A stretch of 64,000 bases of DNA, taken from the NCBI GenBank assembly GCA_902524345.1, contig CABZCX010000004.1, forward strand, positions 39,334 through 103,333, written 5' to 3'. Every line of letters starts with the position of its first letter. The first letter of the stretch is position 1. This DNA is from an uncultured Pelagibacteraceae bacterium. GTDB lineage: Bacteria; Pseudomonadota; Alphaproteobacteria; Pelagibacterales; Pelagibacteraceae. The notes beneath the pieces were generated by a model, which was not told the origin of the DNA, made no database searches, and was given only the letters and a program-made list of their open reading frames with translations. The translations under genes and the position numbers were made by a program. Positions 1-10,349 of this stretch are shown here, one piece after another.

Positions 1-488
1 AATATCACTTTTCCAAGAATTTTTTTAATTTTTGAATTAATTGAATGAACAATTTTTGCATCCCATCCTATACCAGCCATTAAAAAGAAATAATTCTCGT
101 TAATTTTTACAAGATTAGAGGATTTATAATTATTAGAAATCAATACATTGACTATATCATCAATCTTTTTATTCATTGATAATTCAGCTTGCAATAAATT
201 TGCAGTCCCAGCAGGTATATAGCCTATAGCAAAATCGTCTTTAAAATTAAAATCATTCTTTATTAATTCATTAATTGCAAAAGAAACAGATCCATCTCCA
301 CCAGCAACTATTAATCGATCATAATTTTTTTGATTAAAGTTTTTAAAAATTTTCTTAGCTTGATTTATTGTTTTGGTCTCAAAGTATTCTACTGAATTAT
401 TTTCTTTTAACTTAGATAAAACCCTATTTATGAATTTTGATTTTCTTCCAGAGGAAGAGTTTTGATTGTAAATTAAACAATACAACAT
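1..488 (-). CDS. Diacylglycerol/lipid kinase family protein (DAGK catalytic domain), truncated by window start
   Basis: Reverse-strand reading from CAT at 486-488: MLYCLIYNQNSSSGRKSKFINRVLSK...YDRLIVAGGDGSVSFAINELI...AIGYIPAGTANLLQAEL; GGDGS and P-GTAN motifs are typical of DAGK/YegS-type kinases. Absent from the ORF track because it runs off the window. Confidence 0.85.
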   Translation of the reverse strand, partial: MLYCLIYNQNSSSGRKSKFINRVLSKLKENNSVEYFETKTINQAKKIFKNFNQKNYDRLIVAGGDGSVSFAINELIKNDFNFKDDFAIGYIPAGTANLLQAELSMNKKIDDIVNVLISNNYKSSNLVKINENYFFLMAGIGWDAKIVHSINSKIKKILGKVI

Positions 489-507
489 AATTAATCCTTA
501 AAAAATT

Positions 508-524
508 TTTAACAAATTTGTAAC
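508..524. promoter_or_regulatory. Putative Pho box (TTTAAC-N5-TGTAAC) between the lipid kinase and plcP-like genes
   Basis: Two hexamers with 11-bp periodicity; the same layout occurs upstream of pstS (4332-4359). Confidence 0.5.
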
Positions 525-586
525 ATTTAAATGAGATAAGAAATACATGATTCGTGTTACAGTTGTATTAAAATATAGGCCTTTAA

Positions 587-1399
587 ATGCCTAACATACT
601 TAAATACAAAAGCATTTTTATTTCTGATGTGCATTTGGGTACCAAGGGTTGTCAGGCGAAAAAACTTTTAGAGTTTTTTAAAAACTCAAGATCTGAAAAT
701 CTTTATCTTGTAGGAGACATTATAGATGTCTGGGAAATGCAAAAAAGTTTTTTTTGGCCTCAAGAACATAATGATGTAATCCAAAAAATTTTAAGAAAAG
801 CAAGACATGGCACTAAAGTTTTCTATATTATGGGCAACCATGATGAAATGTTAAGAAAATTTATTCCAATGAATTTTGGTGACATCCATATGGTTAATAG
901 AGTTATTCATGAGACAAATGCTGGAAAAAAATATGTTGTTGTTCATGGTGATGCTTGGGATGGTGTTATGAAACATGCTAAATGGCTATCTAAACTTGGA
1001 TCAATAGCTTACAATTTATTGTTACAAATAAATGTAATAATTAATTTCTTTAGAAGGTTGAGAGGAAAAGAATATTGGTCTCTTGCAAAATATTTAAAAT
1101 ATAAGGTTAAGAACGCCGTCAAATATATTGGTGAATATGAAAAAACACTCTCAGATTATGCAAAAAGAAAAAAATTTGATGGAATAATTTGTGGCCATAT
1201 CCATCATGCTGAGGATAGAGATTTTAATGGGGTCAATTATTTAAATTGTGGAGACTGGGTAGAATCTTGCACTGCATTAGCCGAAAATTACGATGGTAGC
1301 TTTGAAATATTATATTGGGATAAAATAAGAGAACAATATTTAGACACTCAAGAAATAATTAAACCTATTAAAAATGAAGACTTAAAAAAAGCTTCGTAA
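587..1399 (+). CDS. plcP: Calcineurin-like metallophosphatase, PlcP-like phospholipase / UDP-2,3-diacylglucosamine pyrophosphatase family
   Basis: Metallophosphoesterase motifs SDVHLG, GDIIDVWE, GNHDE, HGDAWD, GHIHHAE. PlcP rather than LpxH is inferred from the adjacent glycosyltransferase and pho/pst genes. Confidence 0.75.
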   Translation: MPNILKYKSIFISDVHLGTKGCQAKKLLEFFKNSRSENLYLVGDIIDVWEMQKSFFWPQEHNDVIQKILRKARHGTKVFYIMGNHDEMLRKFIPMNFGDIHMVNRVIHETNAGKKYVVVHGDAWDGVMKHAKWLSKLGSIAYNLLLQINVIINFFRRLRGKEYWSLAKYLKYKVKNAVKYIGEYEKTLSDYAKRKKFDGIICGHIHHAEDRDFNGVNYLNCGDWVESCTALAENYDGSFEILYWDKIREQYLDTQEIIKPIKNEDLKKAS

Positions 1400-1402
1400 T
1401 TA

Positions 1403-2410
1403 ATGAAAATTTTAATCGCAACAGATGCATATTTTCCACAAGTAAATGGTGTTGTAAGAACCTTGCATGAAACAGGTAAAATTTTAAAAGAACAAGGTCA
1501 TAGAATAGAATATATCACACCAGAATTATTTTTAACTTTTCCGATGCCAAAATATAATGAAATTAGAATATCTATTAATGTTTGGCCAAGAGTTGGTAGC
1601 TTAATAAAGAAAATAAAACCTGATGCAATTCATATAGCTACTGAAGGTCCTATAGGGACTATGGCAAGAAGATATTGTTTGAAGAATAAACTAAAGTTTA
1701 CCACAAGTTTTCATACAAGATTTGATAAATATCTTAAGCTTTACTTTCCTATTATACCTGCAAAATGGGCTGAAAAATTCTTAGCAAACTTTCATAATAA
1801 GGCTGAGAGAATCTTAGTAACAACAGAATCTATGAGAAAAGAATTAATCGATATAGGTATAGATAATAATAAAATGATTACTTGGACAAGAGGAGGCAAT
1901 CATGGAGCTTTTAAGAGTCCGAAAAAAATTGATTTACCACATAAAAGACCGATTTGGATTTATGTTGGAAGAGTTGCAGTTGAAAAAAACATAAGAGCTT
2001 TTTTAGAATGTGATTTAGAGGGTACAAAAATGATAATAGGAAAGGGACCTGATTTAAAAAAATTAAAAAAAGAATTTCCTAAAGATATTTTTTTAGGAGA
2101 AAAAACAAACGGTGAATTAGCGTCTCATTTTGCATCTTCCGATGTTTTTGTATTTCCAAGTAAAACAGATACATTTGGAATTGTAGTTTGTGAGTCTTTA
2201 AATTGCGGAACACCTGTAGCTGCTTATCCTGTTCCAGGTCCTAAAGATATATTTGAGGGTTCCAAAATAAATTGTTTAGATAATGATCTTAAAGTTTCAG
2301 CTCATAAAGCTTTGAAAGTTAATAGAAATGATTGTCTTGAATTTGCAAAAAAATTCACTTGGGAAGAAACAGCAAAAATATTTTTTAACAATATTTCACC
2401 AAATCATTAG
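1403..2410 (+). CDS. GT4-family glycosyltransferase (Agt-like, probable glycolipid synthesis)
   Basis: N-terminal DAYFPQVNGVVRTL, WIYVGRVAVEKNI, VFPSKTDTFGIVVCESLNCGTPVAAYPVPGP; typical GT-B/GT4, directly after plcP. Confidence 0.8.
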   Translation: MKILIATDAYFPQVNGVVRTLHETGKILKEQGHRIEYITPELFLTFPMPKYNEIRISINVWPRVGSLIKKIKPDAIHIATEGPIGTMARRYCLKNKLKFTTSFHTRFDKYLKLYFPIIPAKWAEKFLANFHNKAERILVTTESMRKELIDIGIDNNKMITWTRGGNHGAFKSPKKIDLPHKRPIWIYVGRVAVEKNIRAFLECDLEGTKMIIGKGPDLKKLKKEFPKDIFLGEKTNGELASHFASSDVFVFPSKTDTFGIVVCESLNCGTPVAAYPVPGPKDIFEGSKINCLDNDLKVSAHKALKVNRNDCLEFAKKFTWEETAKIFFNNISPNH

Positions 2411-2475
2411 TTAATTTTTCCTTAATTTATTTGCATTAAAAAGTTTAATGATGCAAAATTAAGTCGTCTAAATTT

Positions 2476-3621
2476 ATGGAATATTTCATCATTCTACTTA
2501 TAGTTGTTATAATTTATCTCCTCTATTTACTTAATCAAAAAAAAAACAAATCAATAAATACTGCTACAATAATTAATAAAAGAGAGGAAAAAACCAAAAG
2601 AGTAATTATTGATGAGCTTGAGGATCAATTTTTTGCATTAAATAAATTTAACATAATTAAATATGCCAATCCAAGTGCATTAAAAAGATTTGGAAGTAAT
2701 TTAATTGATAAAAACATATCTTCTATAATTCGAAAACCAGAATTAATAGAAAATATTGAAAAAGCTATTGTTGAAAATAAAACAAAAAATATTGACATTG
2801 AAATAGACCTCCCATCATATCAATTCTATAAAATTTATATTATTCCTGGCCCAACTCATTTGTTTACTGAACCAGACTCTGTTGTGTTATTTTTAAAAGA
2901 TTTTACTGAAATTACAAAAGCACAAAAATTTAAAACTGATTTTGTAGCAAATGTAAGCCATGAATTAAGAACACCTTTAATGGCAATCAAAGGATCACTA
3001 GAAACAATTGAGGGCCCAGCGTCTGATGATGAAAAGGCTAAAAAAAAATTTATGAAAATAATGACTGATCAATCAAATAGAATGGAAAATTTAATTAATG
3101 ATCTTTTAATACTCACAAGAATTGAATTAGAAGAACACATAAGGCCAAACTCTTTAGTTGATATAAATGATCTTTTCAAAACAATCATCAGTAATTTTGA
3201 GATTGTTTTAAAAAGAAAGAAATTAAATATTAATTTATCTCTCGCCAATCCAACAGTTGTTATTGGAGATGAAAAAAAATTACAAACTGTTTTTTCTAAT
3301 CTTTTAGATAATGCAATTAAATATTCAAAGGAAAATAAGTCTATTTTTATATCAAGCAAAATTAGCGATGGTAAATTGTTAGAAAAAAATTTTATGATCA
3401 GTATTAAAGACGAAGGTGTTGGCATTCCTCAAAGATATATTTCTAGAATTACAGAAAGATTTTTTAGGGTAGATCTTGAACAAAGTAACAAAGTTGGTGG
3501 AACCGGTTTAGGATTAGCTATTGTTAAACATATAGTTACTCAACATCGTGGACACTATGAGATTCTAAGTGAGGAAAACCAAGGAACTGAAATTCAAATT
3601 TATTTACCAGCGAAAACTTAA
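2476..3621 (+). CDS. phoR: Phosphate regulon sensor histidine kinase PhoR
   Basis: N-terminal TM segment, PAS-like region, HisKA (FVANVSHELRTPL), HATPase (DNAIKYS, DEGVGIP, GGTGLGLAIVKHI); upstream of pst. Confidence 0.88.
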   Translation: MEYFIILLIVVIIYLLYLLNQKKNKSINTATIINKREEKTKRVIIDELEDQFFALNKFNIIKYANPSALKRFGSNLIDKNISSIIRKPELIENIEKAIVENKTKNIDIEIDLPSYQFYKIYIIPGPTHLFTEPDSVVLFLKDFTEITKAQKFKTDFVANVSHELRTPLMAIKGSLETIEGPASDDEKAKKKFMKIMTDQSNRMENLINDLLILTRIELEEHIRPNSLVDINDLFKTIISNFEIVLKRKKLNINLSLANPTVVIGDEKKLQTVFSNLLDNAIKYSKENKSIFISSKISDGKLLEKNFMISIKDEGVGIPQRYISRITERFFRVDLEQSNKVGGTGLGLAIVKHIVTQHRGHYEILSEENQGTEIQIYLPAKT

Positions 3622-3711
3622 ATTTAAAAAATATTATATTGTAATAGTTTTAGAAGGTTTTTTTAACAATTCTTTACTTGATTAATTTTAATCTTTTAAT
3701 TAATTTTTTAT

Positions 3712-4320
3712 ATGGTTAAAATATTTAAAAATATTTTGATTTTTCCTTTTTTATTAAGCTCTATAACAACAAGTGTTTTTTCTAAAGATATCACAACATT
3801 ATTAAGAAATCAGCAACTTACAGTTTTTGATATTGGAATTTTTAGATTAGAGGCAGATTTGAAAACTTCATATCCTTCTATTAAAGATCATTTAGAAGTT
3901 ACTGAAGCTGAATTTTATACAGACGTAGTTACCTCGTATTCTAAAAATTCAATTGATTTAATTGTTTCTGTTCCTATGAATAGAAATCTCAAGAAGGAAA
4001 ATTATTTTTCAGATTCTTTTAGATGTAGGAATATTTTTAATTCTGTAAGAGATTTTTTATTGAGGAATGAAAATTTGAGTAATTATAGATATACTATGGC
4101 TACAAGCTATTTAACCTCTATATTTTCAACCCCAAGTTCATGGCCAAGCTGGAGATATGATGAAGAAATTAGAGAGGAATTAGTAAACTTAGTAAAACTA
4201 GAAATAACTTTACGTCCAACCAAAGAACTAGCTCTTAATGAACAGGTAAACCCTGTTTCATGTATTGGTGGCTTAGAAACTGATATTGATCAAATAATTA
4301 TATCAAAAAAATACAACTAA
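3712..4320 (+). CDS. Secreted protein of unknown function located between phoR and pstS
   Basis: Complete 202-aa ORF with N-terminal signal peptide (MVKIFKNILIFPFLLSSITTSVFSK); no family recognised. Confidence 0.7.
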   Translation: MVKIFKNILIFPFLLSSITTSVFSKDITTLLRNQQLTVFDIGIFRLEADLKTSYPSIKDHLEVTEAEFYTDVVTSYSKNSIDLIVSVPMNRNLKKENYFSDSFRCRNIFNSVRDFLLRNENLSNYRYTMATSYLTSIFSTPSSWPSWRYDEEIREELVNLVKLEITLRPTKELALNEQVNPVSCIGGLETDIDQIIISKKYN

Positions 4321-4331
4321 AAAGTTACCTT

Positions 4332-4359
4332 TTTAACAAAAGTGTAACAATTCTGTAAT
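4332..4359 (+). promoter_or_regulatory. Putative Pho box upstream of pstS (TTTAAC-aaaag-TGTAAC-aattc-TGTAAT)
   Basis: Three hexamers at 11-bp spacing, about 70 bp upstream of pstS ATG. Confidence 0.6.
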
Positions 4360-4429
4360 ATTAAAGATTCAATAAATTTATACGAGTTAATCATCTTTTA
4401 ATTAATAAATAACGAAAGGATTAAAGATA

Positions 4430-5461
4430 ATGAAAAAACTAACTATAGTAATTGCTTCTTTAGTTGCACTTTCAATTGCAACTGTTGCTCAAGCAAGAGA
4501 TCAAATTAAGATAGTTGGTTCTTCTACAGTATTCCCTTATGCAACAGTTGTTGCTGAAAGATTTGGTGGTTCAGGATTTAAAACTCCTGTAATCGAGTCT
4601 ACTGGTACTGGTGGTGGAGCTAAACTATTCTGTGCTGGTGTAGGTGAACAACATCCAGATATTACAAATGCATCAAGAGCTATGAAAGATAAAGAAAAAG
4701 CTCTATGTAAGAAAAATGGTGTTAATGATATCGTTGAGATCGTAATTGGTAACGATGGTATTACATTAGCTTACAGCAAAGATGCAAAACCAGTAAACTT
4801 TACTAAAGAACAATTATATTTAGCACTTGCTGCTCATACAGTTGTTGATGGTAAATTAGTTCCAAATATTTATAAAACTTGGGACCAAATTGACCCTAGC
4901 TTACCAAAACAAAAAATCTCAGTGATGATCCCACCAGGAACATCAGGAACTAGAGATGCTTGGAATTCTTTAGTAATGAAAAAAGGTATGACTAAAGAAG
5001 CTAAAGCTCTTTATAAAGCTGGTTTTGAAGCTGGAAATAAAAAATACAAAAAACCTCAAAAACTTTACAGAGAAGATGGTGCTGCTATTGAAGTTGGAGA
5101 AAACGATAGTTTAATCATCCAAAAGTTAACTCAAGATAAAGAAATGTTTGGTTTCTTTGGTTTCAGTTATTTCTTAGCTGCAAAAGATAAATTGCAAGCA
5201 GCAAGTATTGATGGTGGACAACCGTCATTAAAGTCTATTCAAGACTACAGTTATGCTGTTGCTAGACCATTATTCTTCTACGTGAAAAAAGCACACGTTG
5301 GAGTAATTCCAGGCTTACATGAGTTTGTGAAAGAATTCACAACTAAGAAAGCTATTGGAAAAGGGGGTTACTTAGCAGACATTGGTTTAGTGCCATTAGA
5401 CTCTAAGTTGTATAAAACAACTAGAACTAATGCTACGAAGCTAGTTGCTATGGGTAATTAA
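4430..5461 (+). CDS. pstS: Phosphate ABC transporter substrate-binding protein PstS
   Basis: Signal peptide; IKIVGSSTVFPYATVVAERF, GTGGGAKLFC, PPGTSGTRDAWNSL; PstS family. Confidence 0.95.
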   Translation: MKKLTIVIASLVALSIATVAQARDQIKIVGSSTVFPYATVVAERFGGSGFKTPVIESTGTGGGAKLFCAGVGEQHPDITNASRAMKDKEKALCKKNGVNDIVEIVIGNDGITLAYSKDAKPVNFTKEQLYLALAAHTVVDGKLVPNIYKTWDQIDPSLPKQKISVMIPPGTSGTRDAWNSLVMKKGMTKEAKALYKAGFEAGNKKYKKPQKLYREDGAAIEVGENDSLIIQKLTQDKEMFGFFGFSYFLAAKDKLQAASIDGGQPSLKSIQDYSYAVARPLFFYVKKAHVGVIPGLHEFVKEFTTKKAIGKGGYLADIGLVPLDSKLYKTTRTNATKLVAMGN

Positions 5462-5485
5462 TTATTCCTCAGTTAACAAATGATT

Positions 5486-5517
5486 AAAAAGGGGGTCTTT
5501 TTAGACCCCTTTTTTTT
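5486..5517 (+). terminator. Intrinsic terminator between pstS and pstC
   Basis: GGGGTC-TTTTTA-GACCCC stem-loop followed by a run of T. Confidence 0.85.
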
Positions 5518-5551
5518 AAAAAAGAGTAAAGTCCTCACTTAAGGAGATTCT

Positions 5552-6937
5552 GTGAACTTAATATTATTTACATTTATTGTTCTTCTAGGTTTCACAAGCT
5601 ATTATTTTGGACGCAAAAAAGCATATACAATTCAATCTACAAAAAAAAGATTAACCGCATTACCACAATTTTATGGTTATTATCTTGCAATCTGGTGTGC
5701 AATACCAGCCTTTATAATTTTTTCATTATGGGCAATTTTTGAGCCCACAATTGTAAAACTATTAATCTTAAGTGATTATTCAAATCAAGGTTATCTTGAT
5801 GATGAATTAAATTTATTATACGAAAAATCAAAAGCATTGTCTCGAGGGCAATTCACTGGAGAAATTACACCTTTTATTGAAGCTTCAGCTGAAAAATATT
5901 TAAGTCTTCGATCAATAGCTCAAAGTTCAAAAGTTGTTATAGTATTATCTGCAATTATTGCCTCTGTTGCTTATGCGTATAAAAGAATTTCATCTAATTC
6001 TAGAACAAGAGAACCAGTTGAAAAATTTTTGAACGCAGTTTTATTTACAGCTTCTTTAGCTGCAATATTAACTACTGTTGGAATAGTTTTCTCACTTATA
6101 TTTCAAACTATAGATTTTTTTAAAGTAATTCCATTATTTGATTTTGTCTTTGGAACTCACTGGTATCCAGCAAAAGCTTTTGTTAGAGATTCTTCTGAAG
6201 CTTTAGATCCGACAATGTATTCAGATACTTTTGGAGCAGTCCCTATTTTTGCAGGTACTTTTTTTATTGCATTTATTGCTATGTGCGTTGCTATCCCAAT
6301 TGGATTAATGAGTGGAATTTATTTAGCTGAATATGCATCAACTAAAGTTAGACAATATGCAAAACCATTAATTGAAATTTTAGCTGGTATACCAACAGTT
6401 GTTTATGGTTTTTTTGCTGCCCTAACTGTTGGACCATTTTTGAAAGAATTAGGAACTTCAATGGGTCTTGAAGTTTCAGCTGAAAGTGCTTTAGCAGCAG
6501 GAGGGGTAATGGGTATTATGATTATACCATTTATTTCAAGTTTAAGTGACGATGTAATTACAAGTGTGCCTCAAAGTTTAAGAGATGGAAGTTACGCTAT
6601 GGGAGCAACTAAATCAGAAACAATTAAGAGAGTTATTTTTCCCGCGGCATTGCCGGGGATAGTTGGATCTATTTTACTTGGTGTTTCAAGAGCTATTGGA
6701 GAAACAATGATAGTTGTTATGGCCTCTGGTTTAGCTGCTAATTTAACTTTAAATCCTTTAGAGTCTACTTCAACGATTACAGCTCAAATTGTAGTTATTC
6801 TAATTGGTGACCAAGCTTTTGGCGACCCAAAAACGCAAGCTGCTTTTGCTTTAGGTATGTCATTATTTTTAGTAACACTTTGTTTAAATATTGTGGCCTT
6901 GAGAGTAGTTAAAAAATATAGAGAAAAATATGAATAA
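5552..6937 (+). CDS. pstC: Phosphate ABC transporter permease PstC (GTG start)
   Basis: Multi-TM permease; EAA-type loop DGSYAMGATKSETIKRVIFPAALPGIVG; long N-terminal extension. Confidence 0.93.
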   Translation: MNLILFTFIVLLGFTSYYFGRKKAYTIQSTKKRLTALPQFYGYYLAIWCAIPAFIIFSLWAIFEPTIVKLLILSDYSNQGYLDDELNLLYEKSKALSRGQFTGEITPFIEASAEKYLSLRSIAQSSKVVIVLSAIIASVAYAYKRISSNSRTREPVEKFLNAVLFTASLAAILTTVGIVFSLIFQTIDFFKVIPLFDFVFGTHWYPAKAFVRDSSEALDPTMYSDTFGAVPIFAGTFFIAFIAMCVAIPIGLMSGIYLAEYASTKVRQYAKPLIEILAGIPTVVYGFFAALTVGPFLKELGTSMGLEVSAESALAAGGVMGIMIIPFISSLSDDVITSVPQSLRDGSYAMGATKSETIKRVIFPAALPGIVGSILLGVSRAIGETMIVVMASGLAANLTLNPLESTSTITAQIVVILIGDQAFGDPKTQAAFALGMSLFLVTLCLNIVALRVVKKYREKYE

Positions 6938-8198
6938 AAATAAAGAACAATTATTAAATAAAAGATATAAAGCTGAACAGCGATTTCGCTTATACGGTCT
7001 GAGTGCAATTTTTATGGCACTTTTATTTTTAACAATCTTTATTTTTAAAATTTTTTCAACTGGCTATTCAGCTTTTCAAAAAACATGGCTTATTGTTCCA
7101 GTAACTTTCGATGCTGAATTAATGATGTTAGACCAAAATCCTTCTAAAGAAGATTTACAGGACGCTGATTATTACGATATAGCATTAAAATCAATGGCTG
7201 ATTTAGATCCAAACGCCAATGAAGATCAAGAAAATGAATTGAAGAGAATGGTGTCTTATTTTTTTGAAAAAGAAATTAAAAATGAACTTTTAAATGACCC
7301 TAATTTAATAGGAAAAACAAAGGAAGTTTATCTAACTGCTTCAGATGATTTAGACCAAGTCTTTAAAGGAAATTATCCAAGAGATTTACCTGAAGACCAA
7401 AGAAGAGTAAGCGATTATCAATTAAAAATTTTTGATCAACTTGTTGCAAATGGTAAGGTTGAAAGTAAATTTAATATAAGTTTTTTTACAAATGCTGACT
7501 CAAGAGAAGCTGAGCTAGCTGGAATAGCAAGTTCATTTATGGGCTCAATTTTTTCTATACTTGTTTGTTTAATGATAGCTTTTCCTGTTGCGGTTCTAGC
7601 TGCAATCTATCTTGAAGAATTTGCCCCTAAAAATAGATTTACTGATTTTATTGAAGTTAATATAAACAACTTAGCAGCGGTTCCATCTATAGTTTTTGGT
7701 CTATTAGGGTTAGGAGTTTTATTGGCTATATTTCATTTACCAAGGTCTACGCCATTAGTTGGAGGTATCACTTTGTCCTTAATGACTTTACCAACAATAA
7801 TTATAGCTGCTAGAGCATCTTTAAAAGCAGTTCCACCAAGTATAAGAGAGGCAGCACTTGCTATGGGAGCAAGTCGAATGCAAACCACAATGCATCATAC
7901 AGTTCCTCTTTCTATGCCTGGCACGTTATCAGGAACAATAATTGGTTTAGCTCAAGCTTTAGGAGAAACTGCACCCTTAATTTTAATTGGAATGGTTGCT
8001 TTTGTTAACACGATACCTGGATCACCCATGGATCCTGCTGCAAGCTTACCAGTTCAAATTTATATTTGGGCTGAAAGTGCTGAAAGGGGATTTGTAGAAA
8101 AAGTTTCGGCATGTATAATGGTCTTACTTGGCTTTTTAATAATAATGAATTTATTTGCCCAAATAATTAGACATAAGTTTGAGAAAAAATGGAGTTAA
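6930..8198 (+). CDS. pstA: Phosphate ABC transporter permease PstA
   Basis: [33 protein letters not shown] loop; operon position. Confidence 0.93.
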   Translation: MNKNKEQLLNKRYKAEQRFRLYGLSAIFMALLFLTIFIFKIFSTGYSAFQKTWLIVPVTFDAELMMLDQNPSKEDLQDADYYDIALKSMADLDPNANEDQENELKRMVSYFFEKEIKNELLNDPNLIGKTKEVYLTASDDLDQVFKGNYPRDLPEDQRRVSDYQLKIFDQLVANGKVESKFNISFFTNADSREAELAGIASSFMGSIFSILVCLMIAFPVAVLAAIYLEEFAPKNRFTDFIEVNINNLAAVPSIVFGLLGLGVLLAIFHLPRSTPLVGGITLSLMTLPTIIIAARASLKAVPPSIREAALAMGASRMQTTMHHTVPLSMPGTLSGTIIGLAQALGETAPLILIGMVAFVNTIPGSPMDPAASLPVQIYIWAESAERGFVEKVSACIMVLLGFLIIMNLFAQIIRHKFEKKWS

Positions 8199-8199
8199 G

Positions 8200-8955
8200 A
8201 TGATAAAGATTAAAGCAAAAGATGTTGATGTTTTTTATGGAAAAAAACAAGCGCTCTTTAATATAAGTTTAGATATTGAGGAAAATCAAGTAACGGCATT
8301 AATTGGTCCATCTGGTTGTGGTAAATCAACTTTCCTAAGATGTATTAATAGAATGAATGATGTAATTGATATCTGTAGTGTTAAAGGAGAAATTTTAATT
8401 AATGATTTTAATATCAATGATAAAAGTTGTGATGTCGTAAGACTAAGAGAAAAAATTGGTATGGTTTTTCAAAAACCCAATCCTTTCCCAAAAACTTTAT
8501 ATGAAAATGTGTCTTACGGTCCAACAATTCATGGTATGGCTCAATCAAAACAAGAAATGGATGAAATTGTTGAAACTAGTTTGAAAAAGGCTGCACTATG
8601 GGAAGAGGTAAAAGATAGGTTGCATGAACCTGGAACTGGATTATCTGGAGGACAACAGCAAAGACTTTGTATTGCTAGAGCGATTTCTGTAAAACCTGAA
8701 GTTATATTAATGGATGAACCTTGTTCAGCATTAGATCCAATAGCAACAGCACAAATTGAAGAATTGATTGATGAGTTAAAAAAAGAGCACACAATAATAA
8801 TTGTAACTCATTCTATGGCTCAAGCAGCACGTGTTTCTCAAAATACAGGTTTTTTTCATTTAGGTCAATTGATTGAACATGGATCTACTGATAAAATATT
8901 TAAGAATCCTGATAATAAAAAAACGCAAGATTATATAACAGGGAGGTTTGGATAA
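8200..8955 (+). CDS. pstB: Phosphate ABC transporter ATP-binding protein PstB
   Basis: Walker [18 protein letters not shown] signature, [10 protein letters not shown] Walker B; ATG at 8200 preferred over the tracked 8179 start. Confidence 0.95.
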   Translation: MIKIKAKDVDVFYGKKQALFNISLDIEENQVTALIGPSGCGKSTFLRCINRMNDVIDICSVKGEILINDFNINDKSCDVVRLREKIGMVFQKPNPFPKTLYENVSYGPTIHGMAQSKQEMDEIVETSLKKAALWEEVKDRLHEPGTGLSGGQQQRLCIARAISVKPEVILMDEPCSALDPIATAQIEELIDELKKEHTIIIVTHSMAQAARVSQNTGFFHLGQLIEHGSTDKIFKNPDNKKTQDYITGRFG

Positions 8956-9662
8956 TGTCTGAAGCACCACATACAGTCAAATCTTACGAAGAAGAACTAA
9001 AAAATCTTAATGCTAATATAATTAAAATGGGAAGTGCATGTGAAGATTCTTTAGGTAAAGCAATTCAAGCCATTACAACAAGAGATAATAATATTGCAGA
9101 AGCTGTTATTCAAGAAGATGAAAAAATAGATAAATATGAGACTTTAATTGAACAGCAAGTTGTGAATTTAATTGCTTTAAGACAACCTATGGCAATTGAT
9201 TTAAGAGAGACAGTAACGGCTTTGAAAATGTCTTCAGATTTAGAAAGAATAGGTGATTTAGCAAAAAATATATCCAAGAGAACACTTTTGCTTAACGAAA
9301 ATCTTCCAAAGAACTTGGTAGACTCATTGAATAGAGTATCTACCAATGTTCAAAAACAATTAAAATCAACATTAGATGCTTATCTAGAAAGATCTGCGCC
9401 AATGGCAGTAAATGTTTGGGAAGGTGATGAGCAAATAGATGATCTAACAAATCTTTGTATGCAAGAAGTTATAAAATATCTTAAAGAAAATGAAAAAAAT
9501 TTAGAAGATGGAACCCATTTATTGTTTGTAACTAAAAACATAGAGCGTATTGGTGATCATACTACAAATGTTGCAGAACAAGTTTATTATTTAGTTAAAG
9601 GCGAATATTTAGAAGGTGATAGACCCAAGGGAACAGAGCCAATTGTAACCGGAGAAAAATGA
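8955..9662 (+). CDS. phoU: Phosphate transport system regulator PhoU
   Basis: PhoU helical repeats (SSDLERIGDLAKNI, NIERIGDHTTNVAE); after pstB. Confidence 0.94.
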   Translation: MSEAPHTVKSYEEELKNLNANIIKMGSACEDSLGKAIQAITTRDNNIAEAVIQEDEKIDKYETLIEQQVVNLIALRQPMAIDLRETVTALKMSSDLERIGDLAKNISKRTLLLNENLPKNLVDSLNRVSTNVQKQLKSTLDAYLERSAPMAVNVWEGDEQIDDLTNLCMQEVIKYLKENEKNLEDGTHLLFVTKNIERIGDHTTNVAEQVYYLVKGEYLEGDRPKGTEPIVTGEK

Positions 9663-9665
9663 TTT

Positions 9666-10349
9666 ATGTCAGCTCATGTTTTCATAGCTGAAGATGAAGC
9701 ATCAATTGTTAGTTTGTTAAAGTACAATCTTGAAAAAGAAGGTTATAAAGTCAGTCATTCAGAAAATGGAGAAGATGCTCTTAAACAAATAAAATTAAAA
9801 CAGCCAGATTTAATATTAATGGATTGGATGTTACCAGAATTATCTGGTGTTGAAATTTGTAAAAACTTAAAAAAAGATAATAAGTTTAATGATATTCCTG
9901 TCATTATGTTAACTGCAAAAGGGGAGGAAGAAGACAAATTAAAAGCATTTGATACAGGTGCAGATGATTATGTAACTAAACCTTTTAGTCAAAAAGAATT
10001 GAATGCTAGAATTAAATCTTTATTGAGAAGATCTAAACCTCAATCATCATCAGATATTGTAGAATTTACTGATTTAAAAATAGATCGGATTACAAAAAGA
10101 GTTTATAGAAAAGATAAAGAAATTACTTTGGGTCCAACTGAATTTAAACTCTTAGATTTTTTTATCAAAAATCCAAAAAGAGTTTATTCAAGAGAACAAC
10201 TCTTAAACAATGTTTGGGGAGAAAATATATATGTTGAGTCTAGAACAGTTGATGTTCATATTAGAAGATTAAGACAAGCAATTAACATACAAAATACAAA
10301 ACCTTTAATTAGAACAGTAAGATCAGCTGGTTATTCTTTAGAATCTTGA
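9666..10349 (+). CDS. phoB: Phosphate regulon response regulator PhoB
   Basis: Receiver domain (LMDWMLPELSGVE, TAKGEEEDKLKAFDTGADDYVTKPF) plus OmpR-type DNA-binding domain (VDVHIRRLRQAI). Confidence 0.93.
   Translation: MSAHVFIAEDEASIVSLLKYNLEKEGYKVSHSENGEDALKQIKLKQPDLILMDWMLPELSGVEICKNLKKDNKFNDIPVIMLTAKGEEEDKLKAFDTGADDYVTKPFSQKELNARIKSLLRRSKPQSSSDIVEFTDLKIDRITKRVYRKDKEITLGPTEFKLLDFFIKNPKRVYSREQLLNNVWGENIYVESRTVDVHIRRLRQAINIQNTKPLIRTVRSAGYSLES

Noticed and set aside
3069-3425. 118-aa minus-strand ORF inside phoR
   Set aside because: Antisense to a clear histidine kinase; low-complexity product typical of AT-rich shadow ORFs.
6784-7008. 74-aa minus-strand ORF across pstC/pstA
   Set aside because: Antisense shadow of two well-supported overlapping genes.
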